The notes: generated from the letters alone by a model not told the origin. A DNA stretch of 64,000 nucleotides from Paraspadella gotoi (GCA_051294375.1 CM119265.1:5751696-5815695), one strand, 5' to 3'. Numbered from the stretch's first letter, positions 38,519 to 51,793 are shown. Numbers and translations: made by a program.

Positions 38519-38590
38519 GGCCGTGACGTCGGCCGTGGCAGCGGCCGTGACGTCGGCCGTGGCAGCGGCCGTGACGTCGGCCGTGGCGTC
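38519..38590 (+). repeat. 24-bp GC-rich minisatellite with CRE-like half sites
   Basis: Three units of 24 bp, each containing GGCCGTGACGTCGGCCGTGG. TGACGTC in each unit is a CREB/ATF half site. A separate TACGTCAT lies at about 38,626. Copies in blocks at 28,855-28,920 and 47,145-47,215 have units missing or altered. Confidence 0.85.
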
Positions 38591-39817
38591 CGTCCTTGCG
38601 TCACCCGTTCTCCCCCTTCATTTTTTTACGTCATCGGGGGGGGGGCGCGTTTAAAAATCGAATCTTAGTCGTCAAAAGACGCAATCACTGTTAAACGTGA
38701 CGTTTAACGTTTTACTTTCTTTTTCTCATGATCATGGAGGAAAAATTAATCGCAGCTCGCGCCTTTGTTTCAAACAATTGAGTTCTAAAAAGTTATAAAT
38801 CTGTTTATTATTACATATAAAATATTCTAATACTAAAACATTTGATCTAGCGAACTAGTGAACGAATACTTTCAATTTTTTTTCCATTCATTTTTAAGTA
38901 AAACAAAGTGGATCCGATTTAATGAATAACGTATTTTACAGCTTGTCGAAATCCAAGTCACGGGGCCTGTGGGTAAGACGTTCACGAACTCGATCTTTGT
39001 CGCTGTGAAAAATTAATCACAACCGAAAGGAAGAACAACCGAGTTCTTCGTTGTCGTTTTCGTCGTCTTCGTCGTCTTCGTCGTCGTCATCTTTTCTCCT
39101 TCCCAGTCGCCCCCTAGCGGGGAGTCCCGGCCTTAACGAGTGTATTAATAAACAAAAGGCCGAGGGGCGGAAGTTCGCTTTCGCTTTGGTAATGAAGACG
39201 CTCATTCATCAAGTCGAAAGGGGGGGGGGGAAGGAAAGACCTGTTCATCAGCTGGTCGGCGGACGGAAAGGAAAATTGGTTGGATAATTAGATGGAGACC
39301 GAGGAGATTGTAAAGACATTGTAAAGAGATTGTAAAGACATTGTAAAGAGATTGTAAAGAGATTGTAAAGACATTATAAATGATTACGAAGTCTTTCCCT
39401 CAATGCTCATGGCGAAATAAACGTCTCATCATTTTTCCGTCTCTCTTTTTCAATTAGTAACTACGCCAATCGCACCATTAACGGGAATGAAGCCGTCCTC
39501 GCAATCAACGCCACTAGCGTCATGGACGCCATGGCATCTGTATCATTCGCGTTATTGTTTCGTTCATTGATGCCATTGATGCCACTCGCCGCACCGTTGA
39601 TTCCATCTATACCACTCGCGCCAATGCCACAGCTAGTAGCACAGATGCCATTCGCGCCACTGGTTCCTTCGATCGATTCTCTCACAGATTCGCGCCACCA
39701 GAGTCCAGGCCCAGAGTTTGAGTGGCAGATGTTATAATGAGATTCCAGCCCCGTGATTCTCTCTGCCTTTATGGTGAATGCGACTGTGGTCAAGATAGAG
39801 CAAAGAGGGGGGGGGTA

Positions 39818-39906
<89 letters not shown>

Positions 39907-40232
39907 CGTTAGAGTCTGAGGAAGAGAATTAAAATACATAGGGAAAGAGAGAGAGTGAGAGCCGCCGGAAAGAACTCGATTTATTTAATGTTTTAAAACT
40001 TTAATTTAGGATAAAAACAAAAAATAGAAAAAAAATAATGAAAAACTAAAAAAAAACGAAGAAGATTATACTATCGTCTTTTTCTTCTTGGGTTCGCAAA
40101 CTCCTCATGAGCAAATTGAAACCTAGTTGGCGATTGGAAAGCCACAAAAAAATCTGGTGAGGAGAAATTGAGAAATATGGAAGGGAGAGAATGAGGCAGG
40201 AGGGATAGAGGAGAGAGAGAGAAAGAGAGATA

Positions 40233-40309
<77 letters not shown>

Positions 40310-40574
40310 GAGGAAGGGCAGAATAGCGAAAGGGAAAAAAATAAGGGAAAGAGAGAGGAAAACAGAGAGAAAAATGAATAAAGAGAGAGAAAAAAAGAGA
40401 CAAAGGGGAAAAACAGGAAAAGAGAGACGAGAAGAGAATCGTGGTGAAAAAAAAAAAAAAGAGTTGAGCTCGCATCATCGATCGCCGGTTTCTGCCTCAG
40501 AGTCCACAGCCGCGTTAACTGCTCCCGCGGTCTCCAAAAGTCTCCATGGTGATGGCCATGTAAGAGAGAAGAAT

Positions 40575-42165
40575 TCTTCCTTATTTTCTCCTCCCCATCA
40601 ATCTCTTTTTTTATCCTTCCCATTCTCACCCTCATTTCTCGTCTTTCTCCTATTTTTCTCCCTTTAACTATTTCAACTGTTTAATCTCTTGACTTCCTTT
40701 CCGTCTTCTCTTTTTAATTCTTTAAATTTAATTCCTTTAGTTTTTTTATTAGTTTTGTTTTCATTTGTTCTTCTTCTGTTCAATACTTTTTTAAATCATT
40801 TTTTTTTTCGTCCGCAATCTTTTCAACTATATCATTTCTTAAATAATGTTTCAATTTGTGGTAATGGATGCTCGATAATTCACAAAAAGGTTTATCACGA
40901 CTATACACTGGATTCTCGCCAGTTTTTAAAAGTCCATATTTCTAAACTCATTCCCCCCCGCCCGCCACAAATTAAAACTCAGAAAAGTACATCATCTTTG
41001 CTTTGACCTCCAGCAGAGTTCGTGAACTCTCATTACTCACTTGGGTCATCCGCCCAACCCCGTGAGATTCTCTTATCGTTGCGAAGAATACTTTTCCCGC
41101 AAAGGATTAATGCCACCCTTCGATCCTTTTCGGTCTCATGATAGTTGTCCTTCGTCTTTGTCGTCGTCAATCGTCGTCACTGTCGTCGTCGTCGTCGTCA
41201 TCGCGCAGATCGTAAGCGTTTTCCGAATAAGCACTCGGTACAGTAAACCCTCGGGAGCCGCGCAAACGCCTCGAGGGCAACTTCTTGACGACTGTGACGA
41301 ATGACGACGCAGACCACTTTTAAAACGAACGACGACGGAACGACGACGACGACGACAAAAGAAAATCCGATTCAAAAATCATGCATGGATAAGGTGTCCT
41401 TCAAACCTAAAACGTCAAGGGTGAAAGCGCGAGGTTTATTACTTCACCCCCCCTCCCTGGTTCCACTCTCTTGGCTGCTTTGTTGCTGCTTGATTCGACT
41501 GGCTTGGTTCGACATCTTTGTTTCGGCAGTTTTGTTCGGTCTGCTTGTTCGGGCAGTTTGATTCGGTTGTTTTGTTCGGCTGCCTTGGATTCGGGGCGGC
41601 TTGATATGACTGCTTGGTTCGTTAGTTTTGTTTCTGCTGTTTTGGTTCGGGCGGGCCGCTTGATTCAGACCTGATAGGTTCGGGCAGCTTTGTTTCGGTT
41701 GTTTTTGTTAGGCTCTTGATTCGAACTACTTGGTTCGGAGCTTTGGTTTCGGGGCAGTTTTTATTCGGCTGCTTGAATTCGATTGCTTGGTTCGCGCCAG
41801 CTTTGTTTCGGCTGTTTTGTTCGGCTTCTTTGTGTCGGTCTGTTTTTATTACATACTTTTGTTCCTTTAAATTTTGGGGTGCAGAATTTTTTGAAGGGGA
41901 AGCTTTTTCGGTGGTAGGTTTTTTCTGGGCTCCGTTTATTTAATTTAAAAACTTTCTTTTTTTCTTTTTTTTTTCCGCTTTTTCGCTTTTATCTCTCTTC
42001 CCAATTTTTACTTTTCTTTTTAACTTTGCAAAAAATCTAAATATTATGAACAATAAATCCCGCGCATCGCCCCATCCGCTCACCCATTTTTCAAGAAAAC
42101 AAATTTTAGAGATTATAAACTCGACCCCCGTAGAATCACCTCATGTACTAAAAGGTCTTTCAATG
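40575..42165 (+). repeat. block B, copy 3 (+)
   Basis: Same order and orientation as 19,030-20,565 with many one-base insertions, for example in the 13-bp minisatellite (41,465-41,850). The start follows copy 2 of block A after AAGAGAGAAGAATTCTTCC, and the end passes at about 42,165 into the reversed palindrome spacer. The indel density suggests an unpolished read. Confidence 0.85.
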
Positions 42166-42383
42166 TTTTTTTTCATTTCCCCCCCCCTCGGGGAAAAAAA
42201 ATTGAAATTGAATTTTCGGCTCGGATATTAAAAATTTTCGTGAAAATAATACAGAGTCGTGAAAGCTTTGATCTCAGGCCGACGCGCGTGAGATCGTAGT
42301 TCGGTCATAAAGACGGGTGGGGAATGTGTGTGCCGAATAGAGAGAGAGACGAGAGAGAAGAGAGAGGAGAAGAGAGGAGAGAG

Positions 42384-42418
<35 letters not shown>

Positions 42419-45336
42419 AGAGAGAGAGTATGGGCCGATCACATAACCGCGTTTCCCCTTGTCGCTACAAATCGAGGCCGGAAAAAAGGACGCCGGTCCG
42501 CTTAAAAGAGTCGACGATAAAAACGGAAATAAAAATAAAACCTTCTCCCATTTATTTCTTCCCTTGTATCTTTTTCTTCTCTCTCTCTCTCTCTCTTTAT
42601 TCTCTCTCTCTCTCTCTTCCTTTTCCAATATCCGGAAAATATATATAAATACGAAAGCTTTATTCTAAATCCCATCGGCCCTCGTGAAACCTAGGGAAAT
42701 CAGGTGGACTTTGGAATTTCACTCCAATCTTTTTTCCAGGCCTATGGCATCATCAGGGTCGAAGCGGGGGAATAGACGTCTCTCTTCTTTCTCTTTTCGT
42801 CTTCTCTTCTCTCTCTTTTCTCTTCTCTCTCATCAAAAAGAAGGTAAATAAATGTTAAGAATCTAGGTTCTTTCCTTCTTGCTTTCCTTTTACTTTTTTT
42901 TTCCTTTTTCCTCGTCTCATCTCCTTTTCCTTTTCCTTCCGCGCTCAGTTTCTGCGCCGCAGCCTCCATTTCTCTCCCTTCTTCCATCTAAAAGGAAAAC
43001 AAGCAAAAAAGAGAGAAAGAAAAAAAAAGTAGATTAAAAATGCTGGGTTCAGGCCTCCATTCACATTCCGACACTTCTTTCAATTCCCCGCCACGGCCGC
43101 CACTGCGCAACGCCCACTGTTTACGACGTCGAGACGTGTGATTCTTTTAACTCTTAAATTGCCGGCCTTAACTATTCAGTCGATGTCACAAAGCTGTTTT
43201 AGTGCCTAATTCGTAACATACACAGTAAATACTATAATACTTTTAGGTTACAGAAACATCTTATTATAAAAGAATAGAATCTTAACCGATTGAAAAAGCA
43301 TCCGCAGCTTGTTTGTCAATGCGTCACTTGTCACTGCCTCTCTCGGCAATCGAATAATTTTCTATCAATCACCGGGGTGGGTAAAAACCTCTGTCAAAAA
43401 GTTCTTCAACTTTCCCACTCCCCGCGCACCTCCCTTCCCTAGCGTCAAATAAACGTTTCTCACTCCCGCTCCCATGGCCTCGTTCATTAATTTCCTTCCT
43501 CGTAACGAAATAATGAATTTTTTAACTCCGCTCGGGAATCTCCCGTCTCGCGATGACCTCTTTACTCACCACTCCCCACTCCCCTTAAATCTTTTCCAAA
43601 AGTCCGGCTTAGCGGAGTATGGCAATGGCTCCTCGTCTTCACTTTTTACTATCGCATATTTTAATGCGACTCGCTGGAGACCGTTGGGGTTAACTGGGGT
43701 AATAGCGCTATGCAATTATGATTATTACCCAGATACGCATTTATGCGGAATTTTTAGATACGGAACTCGATTTCGTTTAGTATATAAGCAAGCAACGACT
43801 CCAAGCTCTTCGCCTTTTGTCCGATAATTCTATCTAGAGCCGGCGTTTCCTCCAGCCCAACGCCAACATCCCTACCAACTCGAGCCGCCACCGCCGTCAC
43901 CTTCTTTCCCGTTCTAATCCAAATATCTCTCCAGCCCTCCATAAAATCCCCACTGCGCGTCCCTTGCAACCTTTGCGCCTTTGATCAATATTGGCAGTCC
44001 CCCTCGCGTCGCGCGGGACGACCGAAGCCTCCCGCTTTCTATCCTCCACCTGCCCTCTCTCTCCTCTCTCTCTCTTCTCTCTCTCTCTTCTCTCGTCTCT
44101 CTCTCACTCTCCTCTCTCTCTTCTCCATCTCTCTCTCAGTCATCGTTGACAGCCGGGCTTTCGATCATATCGGAGAAAAAAAAAGTGGAAACGGCGTTAT
44201 AAAAAACAAAGTAGAAAATATTTCTAGATATTTTTTTTTTCCTCTATTTTTAAATGAAAACAACTTTCTTTAGAATATGACGCAACGTAGTGAGTCAAGT
44301 TATACTTCTTTCTCATCAATGTTATTGTAACTACTAAAAATTCGTATATTATTCAAAGTATAAAATAGTATTTCGTTATTACTTTCTCTTCTGTCTCCAA
44401 TATATTTTTATAGCGTGACATAAGCATTGAGCTAATGAGGGACTCAAAATAATTTCTTAAATGTTCATCCGTTTAATTTTAAATATTTCTTAAGATTGTG
44501 TAGTACATATTAGTTGAAATAATTAAAATTAAGTTTTTTCTTCCTAAGGGTCCAATTTTTCTTGCCCATTATATGCCCATTATATTTAAAACCTATTTTC
44601 GCCGGTGTGTCCTCAATAGATGAACGGAGCGATGGATTGATCTCTTCCATTGAACCGCTAACTAACTAACTAAGTAACCGCTGTGTTTCGATGTTGGAGG
44701 TTCGGGGCATCTGCGTCTTGAGTCGAGGAATGTGGAGCGGTGAGGATGAGAGTGAGTGGGTCGTGAGTAACTAACTAACTAAGGTAACTAACTAACGTAA
44801 CGTAACTACTACTAACTAACTAAACTAACAACTAACTAACTCTCTTCCTGTTCCCAGTCAAGTTCAAACTTCTCGATCCCTGATTTTCCGACTGGGTTCA
44901 AACGCCAACGCAAAGAAGAATTCAAATAATCTCGTTTCATAACTTTTCATATAAACTGGAGTTTAGAGGTTCGAGCGCTGCAGCCGCTCAGCCGCTTCAG
45001 CGCTTTCAGGGTTTCGAGCCTATGAAAGTGAAAAGAAAAAATGAATTGAAACATCTGCTTCTTTTTTATTTTTTCTATGATGGGTTAAAAAACACGTACG
45101 GCTGAAGACTTTCTTTCCTATTGGCTATGTTCTTTATTGAAGTTACATGTAGGGGGCAAAATAACGTTTTTATCCAAGAATGGCGGATTTAGTAAAGAAA
45201 AGATAGTTGGTGAGGTGATGACGATAAATTGTGAGTAGGCAAGTGACCTTTTCTTTTGACGAAACAAAACCTTTCTACCTGTTTTAAATTTCATGGATTT
45301 TCCAGTTTTTAAGCGGCGAAGGGAAGGAATAGAGAG

Positions 45337-45404
<68 letters not shown>

Positions 45405-46173
45405 GAGAGAGCGCAAATTTTCTTCAAGGTTTTCCCGCCGCCTACACGTTCGCGCTCTCCCTCGCAGACGCGCGAAACCTGCAAAAACTGTTAATTTGTG
45501 ACAACATTTACATGAAAATCTACTTTTTTTTTAACAATCGACGGCCGCGCTGAGTTTCTCTTTTTTTTACACCACATCACACAACACAAAAAAAAGAGAG
45601 AGGAGAGACGGGCCGGTGAAAAAAATATCTGTAACCGTTTTTGAAGATAGAGGGCGCGCGAAGGAGAAAACTGATGACGCGAGCCGAAAAAGAAACAAAG
45701 ACGAAGAAGAGAAGAAAAGGAATAATTTAGTGGGCGACGGAGAAAAACACGAAGACGTTGACAGGCAGATCTTGCGTCCCGTTGAGCAGGGGAAGAAGGA
45801 GGCGAGAAACAATGTAGTGACGACGACGACGACGACAAAAACGACCGACGACGACTGACGACTAACAACGACATTAGGAGACATTAGGACGGGATTAGAA
45901 TTTGAAAATTATGCAACGGAGCCTGCAGAGTTGATATGGGTAAGTAAATGGCATCACAGGCTTTGAAACACCTGATAAGACATGTTTTCCTTTAGCCATG
46001 ATGCCATAGAACGCATGGTGGCATAATTATGGTGACAAATACGGTTAGAGTGTATAAAACGACTTTCAATCGTCACAAAATATTTGGTTCTCTGCTTTAC
46101 GAATGCCACGAATTATAGAGCGGTTAACAATTTAATGACCTCGAACCTCCCTTTTCCTCACCCCGAACCACAG

Positions 46174-46664
46174 ACGCGGCATCCTCCGCTGCACCGGCCA
46201 CGCCTCTCCCCGTGGCGCCCCGCCATGACGGTCCCTCGATTACGACGACATCTCTGGCGGCGCTCTCGTCGGAGTCCGCGCGTCGCGGTCACGTGACGCT
46301 CGACGACGAGACGACGTGCTCTGGCAGCATACGCAAGCAGCAGCAGCAACAACAGCAGCAACAATCGCGCATCACCATCACAGCAGCAGCCACTTTTACG
46401 GCGACGTGGCAACGTCGGCACGTGCTGCTGCCGAGGTCACGTGACCCGCGTCGACGCCGTCCGCCGCCTCGCCCTCGGCCAACACTCGCCCTCCGCGAGA
46501 ACTTGCCCGGGCCGCCGTGCAGCTGGCAGCAGCAGCAACAACAGCAAATGGGTTGCCGGGATTCGTCGGAAGCGTCACGCCCAAATTCCATCAAGTCCGG
46601 ATCCGGAGCTTCTTTTCGCAACGACGCGCCGCTGCTGATGCAGGACTGCAATCGGAATCGGTTG
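46174..46664 (+). pseudogene. Gln-rich cytoplasmic exon, copy 3 (several frameshifts)
   Basis: 491 nt against 496 in the intact copy, with splice sites preserved (CCACAG before, GTGAGT after). Early indels break MTSLDYDD (an extra G after the ATG codon region), the Gln run is kept, and further losses alter the frame at least four times. All differences are one- or two-base indels in runs such as GG, CC and GC. That is the signature of raw long-read error rather than decay under neutral evolution. Likely the same genomic exon as 37,538-38,033. Confidence 0.6.
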
Positions 46665-48434
46665 GTGAGTAGTCAGCACTCGTGGTGCGTTGTTCAAATG
46701 TTCATTCGTTGCTTCGTTAATTCCTTCGTTATTCCTTCGTTCATTCATCATTCATTTTTTTTTTACTCATTCTTATGAAATCCAATACACACTCTCTCTC
46801 GCTCGCGATCGGGAAAAACTGTAAAAACGGACAACGAATATTATAAAATCGCCAGCGTTGATTTTTAAAATTTCCAACCGTCGGCACGTGTAAGCTGCTG
46901 GAATAAGAATCACGCGACGCCGATTCCTTTCTTCTTCTACATCGATCCTCCTTTCCTCCTTTCCTCCTTTCCTCCTTTCTTTCCTTTCCTCCTTTCTCCT
47001 TTCCTCCTTTCTTCCTTCCCTCTCTTCCCTCAGTCCCCTCTCTGTCTCTATCAGTCTTTCAAGATTGTTTCCATCTCGGTTCTCGAAAGATTCCACTTCG
47101 TCCTTTCGACGATTTTGCTTGCAAATGAGACCTCCGGATGTAAGGCCGTGCGTCGGCCGTGCAGCGGCCGTGAGGTCGGCCGTGCAGCGGCCGTGACGTC
47201 GGCCGTGGCGTCCGTCCTTGCGTCACCCGTTCGTCCCCCTTCATTTTTTTACGTCATCGGGGGGGGGGGCGCTTTAAAAAATCGATCTTAGTCGTCAAAG
47301 ACGCAATCACTGTTAAACGTGACGTTTAACGTTTTACTTTCTTTTTCTCATGATCATGAGGAAAAATTAATCGCAGCTCGGCGCCTTTGTTTCACAAAAC
47401 AATTGAGTTCTAAAAAGTTATAAATCTGTTTATTATTACATTATAAAATATTCTAATACTAAAACATTTGATCTAGCGAACTAGTGAACGAATACTTTCA
47501 ATTTTTTTTCCATTCATTTTTAAGTAAACAAAGTGGATCCGATTTAATGAATAACGTATTTTACAGCTGTCGAAATCCAAGTCACGGGGCCTGTGGGGTA
47601 GACGTTCACGAACTCGATCATTTGTCGCTGTGAAAAATTAATCACAACCGAAAGGAAGAACAACGAGTTTTTCGTTGTCCGTTTCGTCGTCTTCGTCGTC
47701 TCGTCGTCGTCATCTTTTCTCCTCCCAGTCGCCCCCTAGCGGGGAGTCCGGCTTAACGAGTGTATTAATAAACAAAAGGCCGAGGGGCGGAAGTTCGCTT
47801 TCGCTTTGGTAATGAAGACGCTCATTCATCAAGTCGAAAGGGGGGGGGAAGGAAAGACCTGTTCATCAGCTGGTCGGCGACGGAAAGGAAAATTGGTGGT
47901 AGATGGGAGACCGAGGAGATTGTAAAGACATTGTTAAAGAGATTGCTAAAGACATTGTAAAGAGATTGTAAAGAGATGTAAAGACATTATAAATGATTAC
48001 GAAGTCTTTTCCTCAATGCTCATGGCGAAATAACGTCTCATCATTTTTCCGTCTCTCTTTTTTCAATTAGTAACTACGCCAATCGCACCATTAACGGGAA
48101 TGGAAGCCGTCCTCGCAATCAACGCCACTAGGCGTCATGGACACCATGGCATCTTGTATCATTCGCGTTATTGTTTCGTTCATTGATGCCATTGATGCCA
48201 CTCGCGCACCGTTGATTCCATCTATACACTCGCGCCAAATGCCACAGCTAGTAGCACAGATGCCATTCGCGCCACTGGTTCCTTCGGATAGATTCTCTCA
48301 CACAGATTTCGCCGCCACCAGAGTCCAGGCGCAGAGTTTGAGTGCAGATGTTATAATGAATATTCCAGCCCCGTGATTCTCTCTGCCTTATGGTGAATGC
48401 GACTGTGTCAAGATAGAGCAAAGAGGGGGGGGGT

Positions 48435-48521
<87 letters not shown>

Positions 48522-48878
48522 CGTTAGAGTCTGAGGAAGAGAATTAAAATACATAGGGAAAGAGAGAGAGTGAGAGCCGCCGGAAAGAACTCGATTTATT
48601 TAATGTTTTAAAACTTTAATTAGGATAAAAACAAAAAATAGAAAGAAAAATAATGAAAAACTAAAAAAAAACGAAGAAGATTATACTATCGTCTTTTTCT
48701 TCTTGGGTTCCAACTCCTCATGAGCAAAATTGAAACCTAGTTGGCGATTGGAAAGCCACAAAAAATCTGGTGAGGGAAATGAGAAATATGGAAGGGGAGA
48801 GAATGAGCAGGAGGGATAGAGGAGAGAGAGAGAAGAGAGATAGAGGGAGAGAGGAGAGAAGAGAGAGAGAGAGAGAGG

Positions 48879-48912
<34 letters not shown>

Positions 48913-49199
48913 TGAGAGGAAGGGCAGAATAGCGAAAGGAAAAAATATAAGGGAAAGAGAGAGGAAAACAGAGAGAAAAATGAATAAAGAGAGAGAAAAA
49001 AAGAGACAAAGGGGAAAAACAGGAAAAGAGAGACGAGAATGAAATCGTGGTGAAAAAAAAAAAAAAGAGTTGAGCTCGCATCATCGATCGCCGGTTTCTG
49101 CCTCAGCGTCCACAGCGCGTTAACTGCTCCCGCGGTCTCAAAAGTCTCCGTGTGATGGCCATGTCGCGCTGTAAATATTATGGGCTCCAAAAAGACCCC

Positions 49200-49239
<40 letters not shown>

Positions 49240-49318
49240 GAGAGACGGAGAGAGAGAGGGAGAGAGAAGAGAGAGAGATCGCCCAGGGAAAGGAGGAGCT
49301 TCTGGAAAGACGAATCCG

Positions 49319-49343
49319 NNNNNNNNNNNNNNNNNNNNNNNNN
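49319..49343. other. assembly gap (25 N) within block A copy 3
   Basis: GAATCCG ends at the left edge and AATCCGACTC starts at the right edge, so the flanks overlap by six bases. In copy 1 the same place (about 26,725-26,735) is continuous with no missing sequence. Confidence 0.95.
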
Positions 49344-49524
49344 AATCCGACTCAACCCGAGCGATTTGAAAACTGCTTTTGGCAACAACCTCATTGTTTA
49401 CATCTCAAACAAAGAGGCCAACAAAGAGGCCAGTTTATCTTCCTGTTTTTTTTCGAGGCGAATCCTTTCCTATTTCTCCGTGGTAGCTCACTTTCCGAAT
49501 TATACATGTGTATGTGCGTTTAGA

Positions 49525-49568
<44 letters not shown>

Positions 49569-50404
49569 CTTTTCCCCACATCTTTAATTTCTCCCGAATG
49601 TGATCCGCTTTATCGATCCTCAGTGATAAATAAAGATAACAAAGGCTTCGACTTTATTCCTGTCGTTTTCAACCCCCTCAACCTTTCTTATCTTTCAATA
49701 CTTCTCCCCCTCCCTCCCATATTCACCATCGACTTTTTTTTTTTGCCGAGATTGTTTTCTTCTCGTTTGTACTTCAGTTTTTATTACCAACATTGTAGTT
49801 TCTTAGCAGTCGTTATTCTTACCAAAAATATTGCCTTCTTAAACAAAGCAAAGACTTTCCTTTTATGTTTATAAGTGTTTTTGTCTTCTTTTTGATGAAC
49901 ATTTGCGTTATTTTTGTTGCGGTATGTGTTTGTGGTGAGCGATATGCGGTAGTGCGCATTTTTGCACAATTTTTTTTCTCTGCTTAAAGACCTCGTTGCA
50001 ACCGCAGTTGACGATTGATAATTAAAAACAGCGACGACATAAACTACGTTGAAACGATAAACTCAATTTGAAACATCATTAAAAAATGTTGACAGCATTA
50101 AACAATACACAGCATCGTGTCGTCGTAGGCATCGTTCTTTTTCTGACCTTTGGCCACCCACGGGCTCCCCAGCTTCTTCACCCCGTAAGGCCCCGGCGCC
50201 TCGCCTCCGCGACGCCCTGCCGAACTTTCTCCCCACCGCCGCCCCGCCGCCGCGACGCCCTGCCGAACTTCCGCCCCACCGCCGCCCACAACGTCAAACA
50301 GACGTCAACATAATTCATCTTTCCCACCAACTGTTTGCGTTCGCGCGCAAAGTCTGGAATTCCTGACTTTTGGCGGAACCCGGACTCGATGTTGTTGTCG
50401 TCGT

Positions 50405-50634
50405 CGTCGTAGTCATTGGCAGCGAACGAATCGGCGACGACAGCGGCGGCAGCGGCGGTGACAGCGGCGGCGGCGGCGGCGGCGACGACAGCGGCGGCAG
50501 CAGCGGTGACGGCGGTACCGCCCTACGCGAGAAAACTCACCGAAAACCATCAATTGTTGGAGTCCCTAACTTTTTGCACAATGGGTTCGGTTACGAACGA
50601 GTTGGCAAAGGATGTGGATTGAGGAGACGACGTC
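50405..50634 (+). CDS. candidate Ala- or Gly-rich exon, low confidence
   Basis: A GCG/GGC-rich array at about 50,440-50,515 is open in two frames. One, in phase 0 after TCGTCGTAG at 50,404 and compatible with the Gln-rich exon, gives Ala/Thr runs then VPPYARKLTENHQLLESL and ends at a TGA. The other gives Gly/Ser/Asp runs, then RRRRRNSLPD. Both tails look protein-like, so the frame cannot be chosen by eye. Copies at 25,420-25,640 (reversed) and 53,180-53,390 carry indels that break each frame. It could equally be a CpG-rich non-coding repeat. Confidence 0.2.
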
Positions 50635-50654
50635 GCAATTCTTTGCCCGATATT

Positions 50655-50712
<58 letters not shown>

Positions 50713-51479
50713 CTCGGCAGCTAAACTTGGTTTGTTTAACGCGTAAGCAGTCAGCAAATTTGTAGTGAAGTTTTAAATGGAACCAACGATATTACGATAT
50801 TACTCCAAATATGATGTTTTTAAAATTATTAACTTGTTGCGTCCACAATCATGAGTTTATTTAGTAAATGGTCCATCATCGGTCGACTAGTTTGTCCTCG
50901 AATCGCAACCCTCTCTGCCATCCAGCACGGATACAAACAGTGTGGGTAATTTCGAACCAGTGGATTCATTTCTGCACCCAAGTCTTCTCCTTTTCTTCTT
51001 TCAATTGCAGGGACTTTCTCGCTTCTTCTAAAAAGGAAAGAAGGGAACGTCATTAGGATTGGGGAGTGACAAAAAGAGGAGGAAGAAGAGGAGAAAGGAA
51101 GTAGGAAGGAAGAGGGAGTCTTTATTTGCCCTCAAGGAGATTCGAGATTTGAGAGCAACGGAGGTACGGAGATAAGAAGGAATAAACCGAGGATGCGGAA
51201 AAGGAAATAAATATTGCGAGGGGGATGAAGAGGAGGAGGAGGAGGAGTTACGCAAGGTCTCTGAAATGGGTCCGGCTCTGAAATTGAGGAGAGCTGAGAA
51301 TATAGTTAAAGGAGAATGGAATGGCGGGGAGAATCAAAGCTGATGGATTGTCGTTTGCGAGGCGAGAAGGATACTGATTATGAGGTGGGATGAGAATAGA
51401 AGGAAAAGAAAAAGAGAGGCAAAGAGAAAAGAATTTAGAATAGAAGAGAAGAGAGAGAGAATGAGTTAAGAAAGGGACC

Positions 51480-51572
<93 letters not shown>

Positions 51573-51681
51573 AGGAAAAGGCAGTCAACTGAAAGGGAGT
51601 CATAATGTGGCAAAAATCTGGAGGAATTGGAAATGAAATGAAATCGCAAAAGATTATTCGTTGACGTCGCGGCGGCACCCT

Positions 51682-51768
<87 letters not shown>

Positions 51769-51793
51769 NNNNNNNNNNNNNNNNNNNNNNNNN
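51769..51793. other. assembly gap (25 N)
   Basis: 25 N at the right end of block A copy 3, following (GA)n, and the mirror of the gap at 24,243. Confidence 0.95.

Larger units (their letters stand above)
33783..40562 (+). repeat. block A, copy 2 (plus orientation), 6.8 kb
   Basis: Reverse complement of 26,890-33,480, starting AAAGGACGCGTCGCTTAAAA and ending at ATGGTGATGGCCATG where sequence jumps to block B. This copy carries the best Gln-rich exon, with an intact frame. Two N runs (34,051-34,254 and 35,455-35,618) fall exactly where the other copies have GA/CT arrays. Confidence 0.9.
42166..51768 (+). repeat. block A with spacer, copy 3 (plus orientation)
   Basis: 42,166-42,480 is the reverse complement of the palindrome spacer and 42,480-51,768 that of 24,268-33,480. 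This copy is complete but has many single-base losses and gains. It includes a unique insertion inside the (CTAA)n array at about 44,679-44,768. Its plus orientation agrees with the gene, and block B lies upstream, so this arrangement may reflect the real order of the locus. Confidence 0.88.

Noticed and set aside
38940-38975. 31-nt exon between TTTTACAG and GTAAGA
   Set aside because: Two of the three copies read GTAGAC instead of GTAAGA at the donor, so the splice site is not reliable.
48681-49394. 237-codon minus-strand frame, also seen at 26,653-27,402 (+)
   Set aside because: Mostly Leu/Ser/Phe from CT and T runs; it crosses an N gap, and its frame is not kept in the third copy.
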